Source of the DNA: JANXZS01 sp963797255
GTDB lineage: Bacteria; Acidobacteriota; Terriglobia; Terriglobales; Acidobacteriaceae
Assembly (NCBI GenBank): GCA_963797255.1
Contig: CAWCOV010000017.1
Location: forward strand, 62,001 to 126,000
Length of the DNA stretch: 64,000 nucleotides
Direction of reading: 5' to 3'
Part shown: piece by piece, positions 1 through 9,540 of the stretch
Layout: each line of letters starts with the position of its first letter
Numbering within the stretch: the stretch's first letter is position 1
Translations under genes and position numbers: made by a program
Notes under the pieces: generated by a model
Database searches by the model: none
Told to the model about the DNA's origin: nothing
Seen by the model: the letters and a program-made list of their open reading frames with translations, nothing else

Positions 1-724
1 CGTCCCCATCACTACACCGGTTTGCGTGGTGTCAGGCTGGTTCACTCCCGACAGCTTCAGCTTGGCCAGGCCAAAGTCCAGAATCTTTACACAGCCGTCT
101 TTAGTGACGAACAGGTTCTCCGGCTTAAGGTCGCGATGAATGACTACCTTTTTCATGCGCCGCCGCCAGCCCCTGCGCGATCTGCGCCGCGTAATCCATC
201 GCCTTGCGTAACGGCAACGGGCCGCGATCCAGCACCTTCCGGAGCGTCTCGCCATGCAGCAACTCCGAGGCGAGATACGGCGCGCCTTCATGCATGCCGA
301 ACTGGTAAACGGCCAGAATGTTGGGATGGTCAAGAGCGGCAGCTGCCTGCGCCTCCTGCTCAAAGCGTCGCAGGCGCTCGGGATCATGCGCAAAGCAAGC
401 TGGCAGGACTTTGATTGCCACCTCGCGCTTCAATGTGGAGTCGCGGGCATGGAACACCTCACCCATGCCGCCAGAGCCAATGAGCGCGACAATCTCGTAT
501 TGTCCGATTCTGGTGCCGGGAGCGATTTCCTTTTCGTGAGAACCAAGCGGTGGATGCGCTAAAAAGCTTCCCGCCTTTGCATCCTCGGCAAGCAGTTCTT
601 CAAGGGCTCCTCTCAACTCCTGATTGCCATTGCACGCCTGGGTCAGGAAAGCATTCCTCTCCTCAGACTCGAGCGCCAATGCGGCCTCGAACAACTGCTC
701 TACGGTCTCTCGTTGCAGAGTCAT
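1..724 (-). CDS. Hanks-type Ser/Thr protein kinase, N-terminal part (cut by window edge, frameshifted)
   Basis: This is the amino half of a PknB-like Ser/Thr kinase read leftwards from an ATG at 724; the rest lies outside the window. A roughly 60-residue helical leader typical of acidobacterial kinases precedes the kinase domain. The glycine loop GSGGMGEVF, the AIKV lysine and the helix C region are in one frame. That frame stops at 125, just after AAHEKG. The next frame continues perfectly with IHRDLKPEN and the DFGLAK magnesium loop down to base 1. One extra base near 145 (in the GGTAGTC stretch of the coding strand) explains the break. Either the gene is a recent pseudogene or the base is a sequencing insertion; I favour the latter because the downstream part is fully conserved. 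It would phosphorylate proteins in the cytoplasm; substrates cannot be inferred. Confidence 0.85.
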
Positions 725-1316
725 GTTCCCCAGAATTCTCAGCTAGCCAATGCTCAATCACTGTTGGCTCGCTGGGCAGAAGTTGGGGTTCTGTGCTGGG
801 CAGGGATGGGAGGACCGTGGAGCTGCGGCAATCAACTAACTCTTAAGTCCACATTGGGTTTCGTTGAAATGCCTGAAGACCCGTGGTTGTCCGATCCCTG
901 CTGGCGCAGAGTTCGGCCTACTCATAGTACGAACCCAGTTGAAGAAACTGGCGGTGATGCTTAGCACCGGGGGATGTGATAACAAAGACCACGTTCGACA
1001 TGACTTGTTGGCTCTAACATGAGTGTTTCGAGGCGAAATGACACGAGTGACAGGTTCAGCTGTTCGGTAGCACAGTGAATAAAGTGGGCCATTTCGAGCT
1101 CCAAATAGAAAGCTAGAAATTTCATTTGCGAGATGTGGCAGAAAGCAATTCGCGGGTGAAGAGTATCTTGGGAAGCAACTTCGTTGCTCCGGATGCGGCA
1201 ATTCGATGCTGATTATGCAAAATGGTCGGCACGGCCCGTCAAGAGAATCTCGGCTACTGCCTGCCATTAAGAACGGGAACCGGGTCGGCAGCTTTTCGCG
1301 CAACTTGGGTCACATT
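725..1316. other. Intergenic region, nothing recognisable
   Basis: About 590 bases separate the divergent kinase and orphan membrane-protein genes. I see no conserved protein, RNA gene or strong hairpin. An open frame on the minus strand (836-1303) has an unpatterned composition and no ribosome binding site, so I did not call it. Promoters for both flanking genes should lie here, but I could not pick convincing boxes. Confidence 0.4.
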
Positions 1317-2045
1317 ATGCCAGCGGCGTTCAACTTAAGACGGGGAACAACGGTCTGCTTGGCTGTTGCCATTCTTCTGGGAACGTACTTTGTCGGACGA
1401 AGACAGTCTCGATCCAACCTCGGCTCCGGAGAAGAAAAAAACCAGAAGTCTAGTCTATCTACGTCGTCATCCGCATCCGCCACGGCCTCGAATCAACAGC
1501 GTCCTCAAAGTGACGAATTTATTGACCAACATCCCGAAGAAGGCAACCATTCCGCCCCGGAGAATTCGTTGTCTCTGCGACCCTCTAATAAGCTACCTAA
1601 ACCAGAGAAGTTCAGGACAGCCAATTCGCTGCCCACCGGCACTCGTCTCATTAAAGATCAGAACACGGAAGGCCATGGTGAGCTAGAAGCGATCAATGGT
1701 ACAAATCACGACGCTTGTCTCATTGTCGTCGATGCATACTCCCATTTGCGCGTGCGAAAGGTGTACATAAGAGCGCAAGACACTTTGACTTTGGACCGCT
1801 TGGATAGAGGGCGATACACAATCCTCTTCGCGACCGGAGCTGATTGGAACGATAGGGCGGAAGAATTCAACCGGGAAGCATCCTACTTTGAATTCGGGAA
1901 GAGCCTCGATTTCGAGGAGACCCGCGACTCAAGCGGGGTTCACTACGGTCACCATTCCATTACGCTCCACACTGTGCCTGCAGGAAATACCCATGCCAAA
2001 TCACTTACCAAGGAGCAGTTCCACCGATTGACGGGAAAAGGCTGA
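1317..2045 (+). CDS. Membrane-anchored protein of unknown function with a C-terminal beta-rich domain
   Basis: I do not recognise a named family. The open frame extends upstream to 1206, but the ATG at 1317 is the more natural start because it is followed at once by a basic stretch and one hydrophobic helix (TVCLAVAILLGTYFVG). This gives 242 residues. After the helix comes a low-complexity linker of about 90 residues rich in Ser, Pro, Asn and Gln. A compact domain of about 110 residues follows, with a pattern like G-ELEAINGT, V-VYIRAQDT-TL, GRYTILFATG-DW and F--S--FEFGKSLDFEET. Such domains occur at the ends of many acidobacterial proteins behind a single anchor, so I expect a periplasmic domain tethered to the inner membrane. 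No ligand or reaction can be inferred. No strong Shine-Dalgarno sequence is visible. Confidence 0.6.
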   Translation: MPAAFNLRRGTTVCLAVAILLGTYFVGRRQSRSNLGSGEEKNQKSSLSTSSSASATASNQQRPQSDEFIDQHPEEGNHSAPENSLSLRPSNKLPKPEKFRTANSLPTGTRLIKDQNTEGHGELEAINGTNHDACLIVVDAYSHLRVRKVYIRAQDTLTLDRLDRGRYTILFATGADWNDRAEEFNREASYFEFGKSLDFEETRDSSGVHYGHHSITLHTVPAGNTHAKSLTKEQFHRLTGKG

Positions 2046-2334
2046 TCCTGTCTGCTGGGGGAGCTTGGTGCCACAACTGTCGCTCCCATAGAAGTACAAA
2101 TTCGTTTACTACGAAATGGGCGTCCGTGCCGCTTCAGCTTCTATTTACTCCGTACGGTTCTCAGCAAGATTCGTCAGGTTTCATGCCGGGAAAATACCGG
2201 GGACCCTCGACAGTGATTGGCAGCAATCTGAAGTAATCGCTCCACTCATACCGATGATTTATGTCTATGATTCTGAAGCACCAAGACGGCTCTGAAGCAG
2301 TTAAACGTAATCAGCATTAATTGGCTCCCCTGCA

Positions 2335-2381
<47 letters not shown>

Positions 2382-2611
2382 GCTCGGGCCCATACCCGCG
2401 AAATTGCCGCCTTGTTTTCACGTCTTTCTGCACCCCTTTGAGCTAATCGACTTCGTCGCGTTGCGCAGATTGCCGGTTGTGAAGTGTCCATACTTGGCTG
2501 ACATCTTGACCATCGTGGAAGGGCCTGGCCGACAATCCTGGCAGACCTTCACGATAGGAACATGGCGACGGAAACTTCAACATTCGGTTGTCCAGGATCG
2601 CCAACACATCA

Positions 2612-2641
2612 CCACTCTTAGTTCCATCGAACTAAGAGTGG
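2612..2641. repeat. Perfect inverted repeat / stable hairpin
   Basis: The arms 2613-2624 (CACTCTTAGTTC) and 2629-2640 are exact reverse complements around a four-base loop CATC, extended by one C-G pair. The outer flanks (TCACC / GGTGA) can pair further with a one-base bulge. No T-run follows on either strand, so a simple intrinsic terminator is not obvious. It may be a transposon-end remnant, a REP-like element or a structured RNA. Confidence 0.7.
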
Positions 2642-2866
2642 GTGAGGTGGGCCGATAGGTGGAAGCAGTTCTCGCGGGTGACGCATGAGCCCAGAGCTTT
2701 GGAAACCCAAGCGTGGCAGCGATGTCGTCACTCAACTCGATACTTTCGTAGCGAACTGCACCGTCATCTCTGTTCAGGATCAAACAATGCCGGAGACGAC
2801 GAAACCCCGAGGACCGGGATCCCGAATCCCGCGAATTTCGCCCTCGGTGGCGTCGAACGTAGTCTC

Positions 2867-5644
2867 CTATGGTACTGTCGCTGAGGTTTTGTTTGAAGGT
2901 ACGCTCTCCACGCCAGAGCTATTAACACTCGTGACGTAGTAGGTGTAGCTCACGCCACTTTGGACGGAGCCGTCCACGTAGGACGCTGAGGCGTCAAGTG
3001 TCGAGTTCAATTGGGTGAACGATGTGCTGCTCCCAGTCGCGCGGTAAACTCTGTACCCATCCACTGAGCTACTCGGCGGACTCCAAGCCAGGGAGATCTT
3101 ATGCTGGATTCCGGTACCCGATCCCCCGGTCCCACTCCCACTTAAAGGGATGTACAAAGTAGGATTGGTGGTCGAGGTGCTCGTGACCGTCAACTGACCC
3201 GTTGCCGTCCCGGCTACGGTCGGATTGAACTTCACTTGCAGCGTCACCGTCTGCTTCGGATTCAAGGTCACCGGGAAGCTGCTGCCGGAGACCGAGAAGC
3301 CTGCTCCCGAAATAGTCGCCGAGTTTACCGTCACGGCGGAAGTGCCGGTAGAAGTCAAGGTGACGCTCCGCGTGCCCGGCCAGCCAATCGTCACCGAGCT
3401 GAAGCTGATGCTCGACGGCGAAACAGTCAAGCTGCGGCTGGACGACGTTGAGGCGGCAGTTCCACTTATAGGGATGTACACAGTCGGATTGCTGCTCGAG
3501 GTGCTCTTGATCGTCAACTGACCCGTTGCCGTCCCAGCTGCGGTTGGATTGAACTTCACTTGCAGCGTGACCACCTGCTTCGGATTCAAGGTCACAGGGA
3601 AGCTGCTGCCGGAGACTGAGAAGCCAGTTCCCGACATAGTCGCCGAATTTACCGTCACGGCGGAGGTGCCGGTAGAAGTCAAGGTGACGCTCCGAGTGCC
3701 CGGCCAGCCGATCGTCACAGAGCTGAAGTTGACGCTCGTCGGCGAGACAGTCAGGGCGCGACCGGATGTAGTTGCGGCAGGCGCACTTAATGGGATGGAC
3801 GCAGTTGGATTGTCGGCCGAGGTGCTCTTCACGGTCAGATTTCCAGCAGCGACCCCGGCTGTTTCCGGGTTGGACTGGACGTCCAGCGTGAATTGCTGAC
3901 CGGGATTCAGCGTGGCTGGGAAAGCACCCCCGGAAACTGTGAACCCCGCTCCGCTAACTGTGGCCGAGTTCACTGTGACCGGCGCTGTTCCCGTAGACGT
4001 CATGGTAACGCTCTGCGTAGTTCGGCTGGCGGGAGTAATAGTGCCAGTAGCACTCGGACTCGAAGCAACAGATAGTTTTGCGACTGGTAGGGTTGTGCCT
4101 ATACCGCTCAGCGAAACTAACGAAACTGGATTGCCAGACGAGGTGCTGTTCATGGTGAGCTGTCCAGTCGCTTTTCCGCTTGTTGTCGGATTGAACTGCA
4201 CGTCTAGTGTGAGCTGTTGACCCGGATCCAGTGTGACCGGGAAGCTGCCCCCGGAAACTGTGAAACTGGCTCCGCTCATTGCGGCCGAGTTCACCGTGAC
4301 AGCGGACGTACCCGTGGAAGTGAGAGTGACAATCTGCGTGGCCGGTCTGCCAATCGTCACAGAGCCAAAGTTGACCGCTCCGGATCCGACTGCCAGTTGC
4401 GGATTCGGCGCTTCTGCGCCGGTTCCGCTCAACATGACCCCAACAACAGGGTTGCCCGACGAAGTGCTGTTAACCGTAATCTGACCCGTCGCAGCTCCAG
4501 TCGCAGTTGGATTGAACTGCACCTCTAGCGTCGCTTGCTCACCGGGATTCAGTGTCAGCGGAAAGCTGCTGCCAGAAACGGTGAAGCCTCTCCCCGTAAC
4601 TCCTGCCGAACTCACGGTAACAGGGGCGCTTCCAGTCGAAGTTAACGTAACGTTCTGTGTCACAGGGCTGCCAATCATCACAGAGCCAAAGCTCACGCCC
4701 CCCGGTGCCACTGAGAGTTGTGGTGTCAAACTGGCAACTCCATTTGCGGCGAGTGAGACAGTGGCTGCACCATCCAGGGAATTGCTGGTGAAGGATATTT
4801 CGCCACGGATGGCGCCCATGGCTGCAGGGCTGAACTGTACCGGGAGCGAGATCTGCTGGTTTGGATTGAGAGTTATCGGGAAAATAGTGTCGTCGATTGA
4901 GAAGCCAGCGCCCACGACAGATGCCGAGGTCACCTCAACTGCGCCCGTTCCGGTAGAGAGCAGCGTCACGGCTTGGCTTGTTGGACTTCCCATGGTCACG
5001 TCGCCGAAGCGAAGCGCGGCAAGAGAAGCTGTAAGACGAGGAGTACCCACATCAGGAGCATCGTTTGCGCCCGATCCTGCCAAGGCCACAGTCGTGACTG
5101 GCGACGAGGTCGAATTGCTGTTGACGGTAATTTGGCCTGTGGCGCTTCCTGCGCCAGTCGGCACGAATTGCACCTTCAAGTCGAGTCTATGGCCTGGCGC
5201 CAGTCTTATAGGGAATGAAGTCCCGGCTATCGAGAATCCAGATCCAGAAACTGCAACCGAATTCACCACCACGGCCGTTGTCCCAGTTGAGCTCAGTGTT
5301 AAAGTCTGCCTGCCCGTAGAGGACAAAGCGACCGAACCAAAGTCCAGACTGCTCGAGGCAACCGAAAGCTGAGGCTTACCATCTCCAAGAGCTTTCGTTG
5401 TCGCGGCATTTAGTTGGAATCCGCGGCCAGTGGTGGCCGCAACTGACACGAATGCAAGAATGGCGAACAGGGCGGTCCAGACAACGTGTGCACTTGGTGC
5501 GATTTTTTGTTTAGATGACTGAAGTGGGGAGTTGTTGTTGCTCAAAGACTTGCACTGCGGGGTGGTCCGAGAGCCTTTGTTCAAATCATGGCCGGTAACA
5601 GGAGCGGGAGCATTCCCAAAAAAAGACGATTTACGTACAAACAC
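2867..5644 (-). CDS. Secreted choice-of-anchor-D repeat protein with C-terminal fibronectin III domain
   Basis: This is a large surface or periplasmic protein of about 925 residues. After a basic leader of about 55 residues, one hydrophobic segment (VVWTALFAILAFVSVAATT) acts as signal or anchor. Seven tandem repeats of about 105-108 residues follow, each with the pattern L-V-P--v-FGsV-iG---t--vTLtSTG---VtVnsa-vsG-GF-vsG-sFPvtL-PGQ-vtL-V-FnPt--G-atG-lt--StS--NP---i-LsG. This is the choice-of-anchor-D (ASPM/HYDIN-like Ig) fold. Repeat 5 has lost the FGSV signature. A fibronectin III domain (SLAWSPPSSSVDGYRVYRA) ends the protein. The frame opens at a GTG at 5653, but the GTG at 5644 has AGGTGAG five bases upstream and is preferred. 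The role is probably adhesion or scaffolding at the cell surface. No enzyme domain is present. Confidence 0.8.
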   Translation of the reverse strand: MFVRKSSFFGNAPAPVTGHDLNKGSRTTPQCKSLSNNNSPLQSSKQKIAPSAHVVWTALFAILAFVSVAATTGRGFQLNAATTKALGDGKPQLSVASSSLDFGSVALSSTGRQTLTLSSTGTTAVVVNSVAVSGSGFSIAGTSFPIRLAPGHRLDLKVQFVPTGAGSATGQITVNSNSTSSPVTTVALAGSGANDAPDVGTPRLTASLAALRFGDVTMGSPTSQAVTLLSTGTGAVEVTSASVVGAGFSIDDTIFPITLNPNQQISLPVQFSPAAMGAIRGEISFTSNSLDGAATVSLAANGVASLTPQLSVAPGGVSFGSVMIGSPVTQNVTLTSTGSAPVTVSSAGVTGRGFTVSGSSFPLTLNPGEQATLEVQFNPTATGAATGQITVNSTSSGNPVVGVMLSGTGAEAPNPQLAVGSGAVNFGSVTIGRPATQIVTLTSTGTSAVTVNSAAMSGASFTVSGGSFPVTLDPGQQLTLDVQFNPTTSGKATGQLTMNSTSSGNPVSLVSLSGIGTTLPVAKLSVASSPSATGTITPASRTTQSVTMTSTGTAPVTVNSATVSGAGFTVSGGAFPATLNPGQQFTLDVQSNPETAGVAAGNLTVKSTSADNPTASIPLSAPAATTSGRALTVSPTSVNFSSVTIGWPGTRSVTLTSTGTSAVTVNSATMSGTGFSVSGSSFPVTLNPKQVVTLQVKFNPTAAGTATGQLTIKSTSSSNPTVYIPISGTAASTSSSRSLTVSPSSISFSSVTIGWPGTRSVTLTSTGTSAVTVNSATISGAGFSVSGSSFPVTLNPKQTVTLQVKFNPTVAGTATGQLTVTSTSTTNPTLYIPLSGSGTGGSGTGIQHKISLAWSPPSSSVDGYRVYRATGSSTSFTQLNSTLDASASYVDGSVQSGVSYTYYVTSVNSSGVESVPSNKTSATVP
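3148..3795 (-). repeat. Two near-identical 324-bp tandem units inside the choice-of-anchor-D gene
   Basis: Bases 3148-3471 and 3472-3795 match at a constant offset of 324 bases (108 codons). For example GGATTGAAC begins at both 3222 and 3546. These encode the last two Ig-like repeats and are far more alike than the other five, pointing to recent duplication or gene conversion. Such a repeat is also a likely site of copy-number change and assembly collapse. Confidence 0.8.
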
Positions 5645-6003
5645 CAAACTCACCTCTTCGAAGACAAAATAGGCACAACAATCGAAGGCAGTGAGTAATC
5701 AAGCACAACAGGGTAAACTTTTTTCGGTGCTAAAAAGGTCAAAAGTTACTTAAATTGATAACAGCGGACAGCAGAAATTTCGTCTCCGCTTGTTGATTGA
5801 TCTCTTTGGACTTGGTAGGTCAGTAGGCTGTCAGAACAGATACTAAATACATACTAACTGATATGCGGATAGTTTACTACATTGCTATGTACCGAATGGC
5901 TATGAATTATCAAAATCCCGCTTCGGATGGCCTGCAACGGAACCTCGCGCGGAGCCACGGGCAGGCAACCGATGACCAGGAACAGATTTTGAGTAGAAAG
6001 AGA

Positions 6004-6031
6004 AAGGACTCGCCAGCCTCAGCGAGTCCTT
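6004..6031 (-). terminator. Hairpin, terminator-like
   Basis: AAGGACTCGC (6004-6013) and GCGAGTCCTT (6022-6031) are exact inverted repeats around an eight-base loop. On the minus strand the hairpin is followed by a T-rich tract (TTTCTCTTTCT), so it would stop leftward transcription coming from the oxidase gene at 6464. Confidence 0.5.
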
Positions 6032-6095
6032 CAAGCGCCCTATCTAAAGGTGAATGTGTAACTATAGATTATCTAGTAACTCCCCTATTTAGTTA

Positions 6096-6138
6096 TGTTT
6101 AACGAAGGGGTAAGGTTCGACTCCTGCCTGCGGAGCCA
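6096..6138 (+). pseudogene. tRNA-Asn-like 3' half, second degenerate copy
   Basis: TGTTTAACGAAGGGG leads into a T-arm-like AAGG-TTCGACT-CCTGC and then CTGCGGA-G-CCA, the correct 7+1+3 length for an acceptor 3' strand with encoded CCA at 6136-6138. Two T-stem pairs are lost, and no 5' half is present. It aligns along its length with the piece at 2335-2381, in the same orientation 3.76 kb away. The choice-of-anchor-D gene lies between the two. Confidence 0.5.
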
Positions 6139-6463
6139 ATCTACTCGACAGCTTGTGAAAGACCCCTGAGACATGGCAATTGGCCGCACAGTGGAATGGG
6201 GGAATCTGTCGTGCCTCGCAACGGGCGTTTAGTAACGGCTTCTGTCAACGACGGAATGCGCACACACGCAAAGTTCTCCTGGCGACGTTTCCAGATGGCC
6301 AAAACACCCTGAGCGCCACGTCGAGCCGTGCGACGGCCATCCCTGGACTGGCTTTGACCGCTCGAAGCCTCAAGGGACACGACAAAAGCCGCCACTCCGA
6401 GGGTACGCAGCGGCCCTATATTACGGGCTTTTATACCGCGCGAAGGTTCAATGACCTCGTTGT

Positions 6464-9247
6464 CTACTTCGCCCGGGCACATGCCTCCGGCTGGGACTTT
6501 GCACTTTCGCCTCCGCTGCTCACTGCGCTCACGACGTAGCAATATGTGGTGCCACTGACGAGTTTGTTGTCGAGATACGACGTGGTAGCGGCAAGCTTGG
6601 CAGTTGGTGCCGACAGATAGGATCCAGTACTGGTTCTGCGGTAAATGTAATTCTGCGTAACGCCCGAAGTCGTAGATTGGGTCCAGCGCAGGCTGACGGA
6701 ACTACGTGGATTACCGGTAGTCGCTGTCACCTTGGTTGGGGCTGATGGCAACGATGCTTGTGCCGTCGTCGCACTTGCCTCTCCCGAGTCGGCGCTTTCG
6801 CCGCCAGCGTCCGGACCTGCAGTGTAACTTGCTGAGACCACGTAATAGTAAGTCGCTCCGTTGACCAACCCTGAATCGGTGTAGCCGGTCGTGCTCGTGC
6901 AGGCCACGCCGACATATGGTCCGCCGCGGACCAGCGCGCGCTTCACGTGATAGTTTGTCGCCCCTACTGATGCCGGCCAGGAAAGCGTAATCTGGCCCGC
7001 GCTCCCGGCTATCGCAGAAAGGCTTGCCGGTGATGCGAGATTCACCAGAAGAGTGGTCGACGCCGTGTGACTAAGAGATCCGGAGGCTCCACTAACGGTA
7101 AGTGAGAGTGCATAAGGAGCGGCGCTAGTTGTCGTATTCATTGTGACAATCGATGAGCCGCCGCCGGAGATGGATGTTGGGCTGAAGCCCCCGCTAGTAA
7201 TACCGGCGGGGAACCCGGATTCACTTCCAATGTTCAGGTTGACTACGCCGTTGAACCCACTATGCGGCGTGACTGTCACGTTGAAAGATGTGGATTGGCC
7301 AGGGGGCACCGAATTCGACGACGGGCTAACCTCGATGTCAAAATCGGGGTTTGCTGGCAGCACTGTGATGGTTCGCGTTGGAGGAGTCGGATCGGAGTTG
7401 CCACTGGCATCAATCAAGGTCAGCGAGGTGACATAGCTTCCCGGAGTGCTGAAGGTAACATCACCGGGGTTCTGTGCCGTAGAAGTTGCGGGCGACCCGC
7501 TCGGAAAAACCCACGAGTACTTGGCAGCCGTCGAAGTTGTACCGAAAGAGACCGATCCTCCGGCCACAATCGTAGTGTCCGAAGCAGGCGTCGAGAGGAT
7601 GCCTTTTGGCGGTGGCGCTGCAAACGTAGAGAGCTGAACAAATTGGGCGACAGACGGCACACCGGCACTATCAAGCAGGAAGAGCATGTAATAACCTGGC
7701 GGCGCGATATTGCCGTTCGGCGGAGTGGTGAGGCTGAGTGAGCCGGAGCCGATGCATGCCGGTTGCGGCGCCGCACCGCATAAGCCGATCAAACGCTGGT
7801 CCATGTCGAAAGCGTGCGTCGTGGAGCCTGGTCTAACGAGCACGGCGGAACTGATCGGTGAAGCGCTTGTGTAGGTTACGTAGAATGTCGCATCGTAGCC
7901 GATGAGCCCCGGCGTAACGCCTGTAATTACCGGTCGATTCGTTGTAATCAGATTGTCATTTGCGTCAAAAAGGTACGACGGAGTATAGACCTCGATTGCA
8001 GGCTCGTAGCTGCCACGTGAACTTGGGTTACTGCCCAGGCTCAAGACCGTAGCGTCAGGCAGAAGCAACGCCGTTGAGTGATATAGCCGTGAGTATGTGG
8101 CGGTACCACCAGAACTGAAGGTTTGAGTGACGGGATCGTAGATATCCGCCCGCTTGCCCGGAGTATCGGGGCTCTCGTTGTTTAACGATCCCCCTTCCGC
8201 CAGTATTCTTCCATTGGGTAGAAGGATCGCATTCATCTGTATACGGCCCGTCGACATATTCGGGCCCGGCTTCCAACTCGGTGTCGCAGCGGAGAGATCG
8301 ATAATCTCCGTAGACGGGGTCGCCGGACTGCCTCCCCCGAAGTTCATTACTCTTGGCGTGTAGCTGGGCGGGAGAAGAGGAAGGAGAACGCCGGAGCCGT
8401 AGGATCTATTGAGGGTGGCCGCGGCTGACTGTGTCCATGACTGAGCTGAGGGGTCGAATATCCACGACGCCGCATTGTTCCCACCGGAGCCCTGCCCCGT
8501 GTAATAAACCTTTCCATTCGGCAGAAGGAACATACGTGGGTAGAGAGGAGGAGAAAAGGGTGCTGTAGTCGGACTGCTCCAACCTGCCCCGGAATTTTGG
8601 AGATCATAAATCTCAACTGTGTTGTTTGTTCCACCGCTAAGGTTCAGGCCAGAAAAAGCCATTACTCGCCCGTCGCCAAGCGTAGTGGCGGTTCCGTACC
8701 ATCGGCCATTTGCCATCTGCTGCGATTGCACGAACTGTGAGGTAAGAGGATCGAAGAAGGAAGCGCGATTCTCGCCTTTAAATGAGTAATCTGATGTACC
8801 GCCAATCACGAGAGGCCGGCCATCCGGCAGGGCTGACGTCCCACTGCAGAAGACATCATATTCAATTTCCTGGACCGTTATGCTGTTCCCAGTTGTGCCC
8901 GTCGGATCCCAAATCGCGTTGCGGTAGCTCTCCGCTCCTGGCGAGTTGTTGGACGCGTCGTTCTCTGATCCGGCAACGATCAAAACCTTGCCGGTGCGGA
9001 GCAAAGTTGCAGAGATCGGATTGATGGGCATCAGGTAAGGGAGCGTTTTCCATGTTCCCTGGATGTGAGGCGTATTCACGGGGCATGACTGCGCCACGCA
9101 GGGAAGACTAGAGATCTGTAGGCCGATCAGCGCCAGAATCAATTTGTTGCAAATGGCAGTCAGTCGGGCTGTACCATGTCTTTTGAGTGTGCCAATCGTA
9201 GGGAGTGCGTCACAGCGGCTGCTGTGAATGTATCTAACGAGATCCAT
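6464..9247 (-). CDS. Secreted galactose-oxidase/glyoxal-oxidase-like copper radical oxidase with PKD and FN3 domains
   Basis: An exported oxidase of about 930 residues. Numbering from the ATG at 9274, a signal peptide (KLILALIGLQISS) precedes a kelch-type seven-blade propeller (about 70-440), then the galactose-oxidase C-terminal early-set domain (about 445-575). A PKD-like domain, an Ig-like segment and two fibronectin III domains follow. The copper and radical-cofactor residues of galactose oxidase have counterparts: Cys143 (VFCSG, for Cys228), Tyr193 (GRWYG, for Tyr272), Tyr398-His399 (RLYHS, for Tyr495-His496) and His487 (TTHAFD, for His581). It should therefore oxidise an alcohol or aldehyde with O2, releasing H2O2, outside the cytoplasm. 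The substrate is unknown. I prefer the ATG at 9247, which has AAAGG seven bases upstream, over the ATG at 9274. Confidence 0.85.
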   Translation of the reverse strand: MDLVRYIHSSRCDALPTIGTLKRHGTARLTAICNKLILALIGLQISSLPCVAQSCPVNTPHIQGTWKTLPYLMPINPISATLLRTGKVLIVAGSENDASNNSPGAESYRNAIWDPTGTTGNSITVQEIEYDVFCSGTSALPDGRPLVIGGTSDYSFKGENRASFFDPLTSQFVQSQQMANGRWYGTATTLGDGRVMAFSGLNLSGGTNNTVEIYDLQNSGAGWSSPTTAPFSPPLYPRMFLLPNGKVYYTGQGSGGNNAASWIFDPSAQSWTQSAAATLNRSYGSGVLLPLLPPSYTPRVMNFGGGSPATPSTEIIDLSAATPSWKPGPNMSTGRIQMNAILLPNGRILAEGGSLNNESPDTPGKRADIYDPVTQTFSSGGTATYSRLYHSTALLLPDATVLSLGSNPSSRGSYEPAIEVYTPSYLFDANDNLITTNRPVITGVTPGLIGYDATFYVTYTSASPISSAVLVRPGSTTHAFDMDQRLIGLCGAAPQPACIGSGSLSLTTPPNGNIAPPGYYMLFLLDSAGVPSVAQFVQLSTFAAPPPKGILSTPASDTTIVAGGSVSFGTTSTAAKYSWVFPSGSPATSTAQNPGDVTFSTPGSYVTSLTLIDASGNSDPTPPTRTITVLPANPDFDIEVSPSSNSVPPGQSTSFNVTVTPHSGFNGVVNLNIGSESGFPAGITSGGFSPTSISGGGSSIVTMNTTTSAAPYALSLTVSGASGSLSHTASTTLLVNLASPASLSAIAGSAGQITLSWPASVGATNYHVKRALVRGGPYVGVACTSTTGYTDSGLVNGATYYYVVSASYTAGPDAGGESADSGEASATTAQASLPSAPTKVTATTGNPRSSVSLRWTQSTTSGVTQNYIYRRTSTGSYLSAPTAKLAATTSYLDNKLVSGTTYCYVVSAVSSGGESAKSQPEACARAK

Positions 9248-9540
9248 CGGGCGACCTTTCGAGTCCCAGACCATACGCTAGAAACAGCCAGGAATGCTGG
9301 CTGGGAAATGTCCCCGATGATTACTTTCCATTGGTGAGCCGTGTCAATGAATCTTTGGTCTACTATTCAGGCGGGAATTGGTAATCGGCGATGCGTGACC
9401 AGGTCTTTTGGCTTTCTAGATCTTCACCTTCACGCTCAGCATAGTTCACGTCCCAGGTCGGATATTGGCAATCCGGTCGTTCAGGACATACACTCGGGGA
9501 AATCCGGAACTCCCCCCTCGCTACCAGGAGAACAACCCTC

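Larger units (their letters stand above)
5654..6463. other. Intergenic region with hairpin and second tRNA remnant
   Basis: About 810 bases lie between the start of the choice-of-anchor-D gene and the end of the oxidase gene. The first 250 bases are AT-rich and should hold the promoter of the leftward gene. A hairpin (6004-6031) and a tRNA-like 3' half (6096-6138) follow. Bases 6140-6463 show nothing I recognise. An open frame at 5863-6102 runs through the hairpin and looks accidental. Confidence 0.5.

Noticed and set aside
836..1303. 155-residue open frame on the minus strand
   Set aside because: No recognisable motif, no ribosome binding site, composition like random DNA; overlaps the start of another gene on the other strand.
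4512..5372. 286-residue open frame antisense to the choice-of-anchor-D gene
   Set aside because: Its repeated pattern is the mirror of the Ig-like repeats on the other strand; a shadow created by repeat codon bias.
5863..6102. 79-residue open frame in the gap before the oxidase gene
   Set aside because: It runs through the hairpin at 6004-6031 into the tRNA remnant and has no family resemblance.
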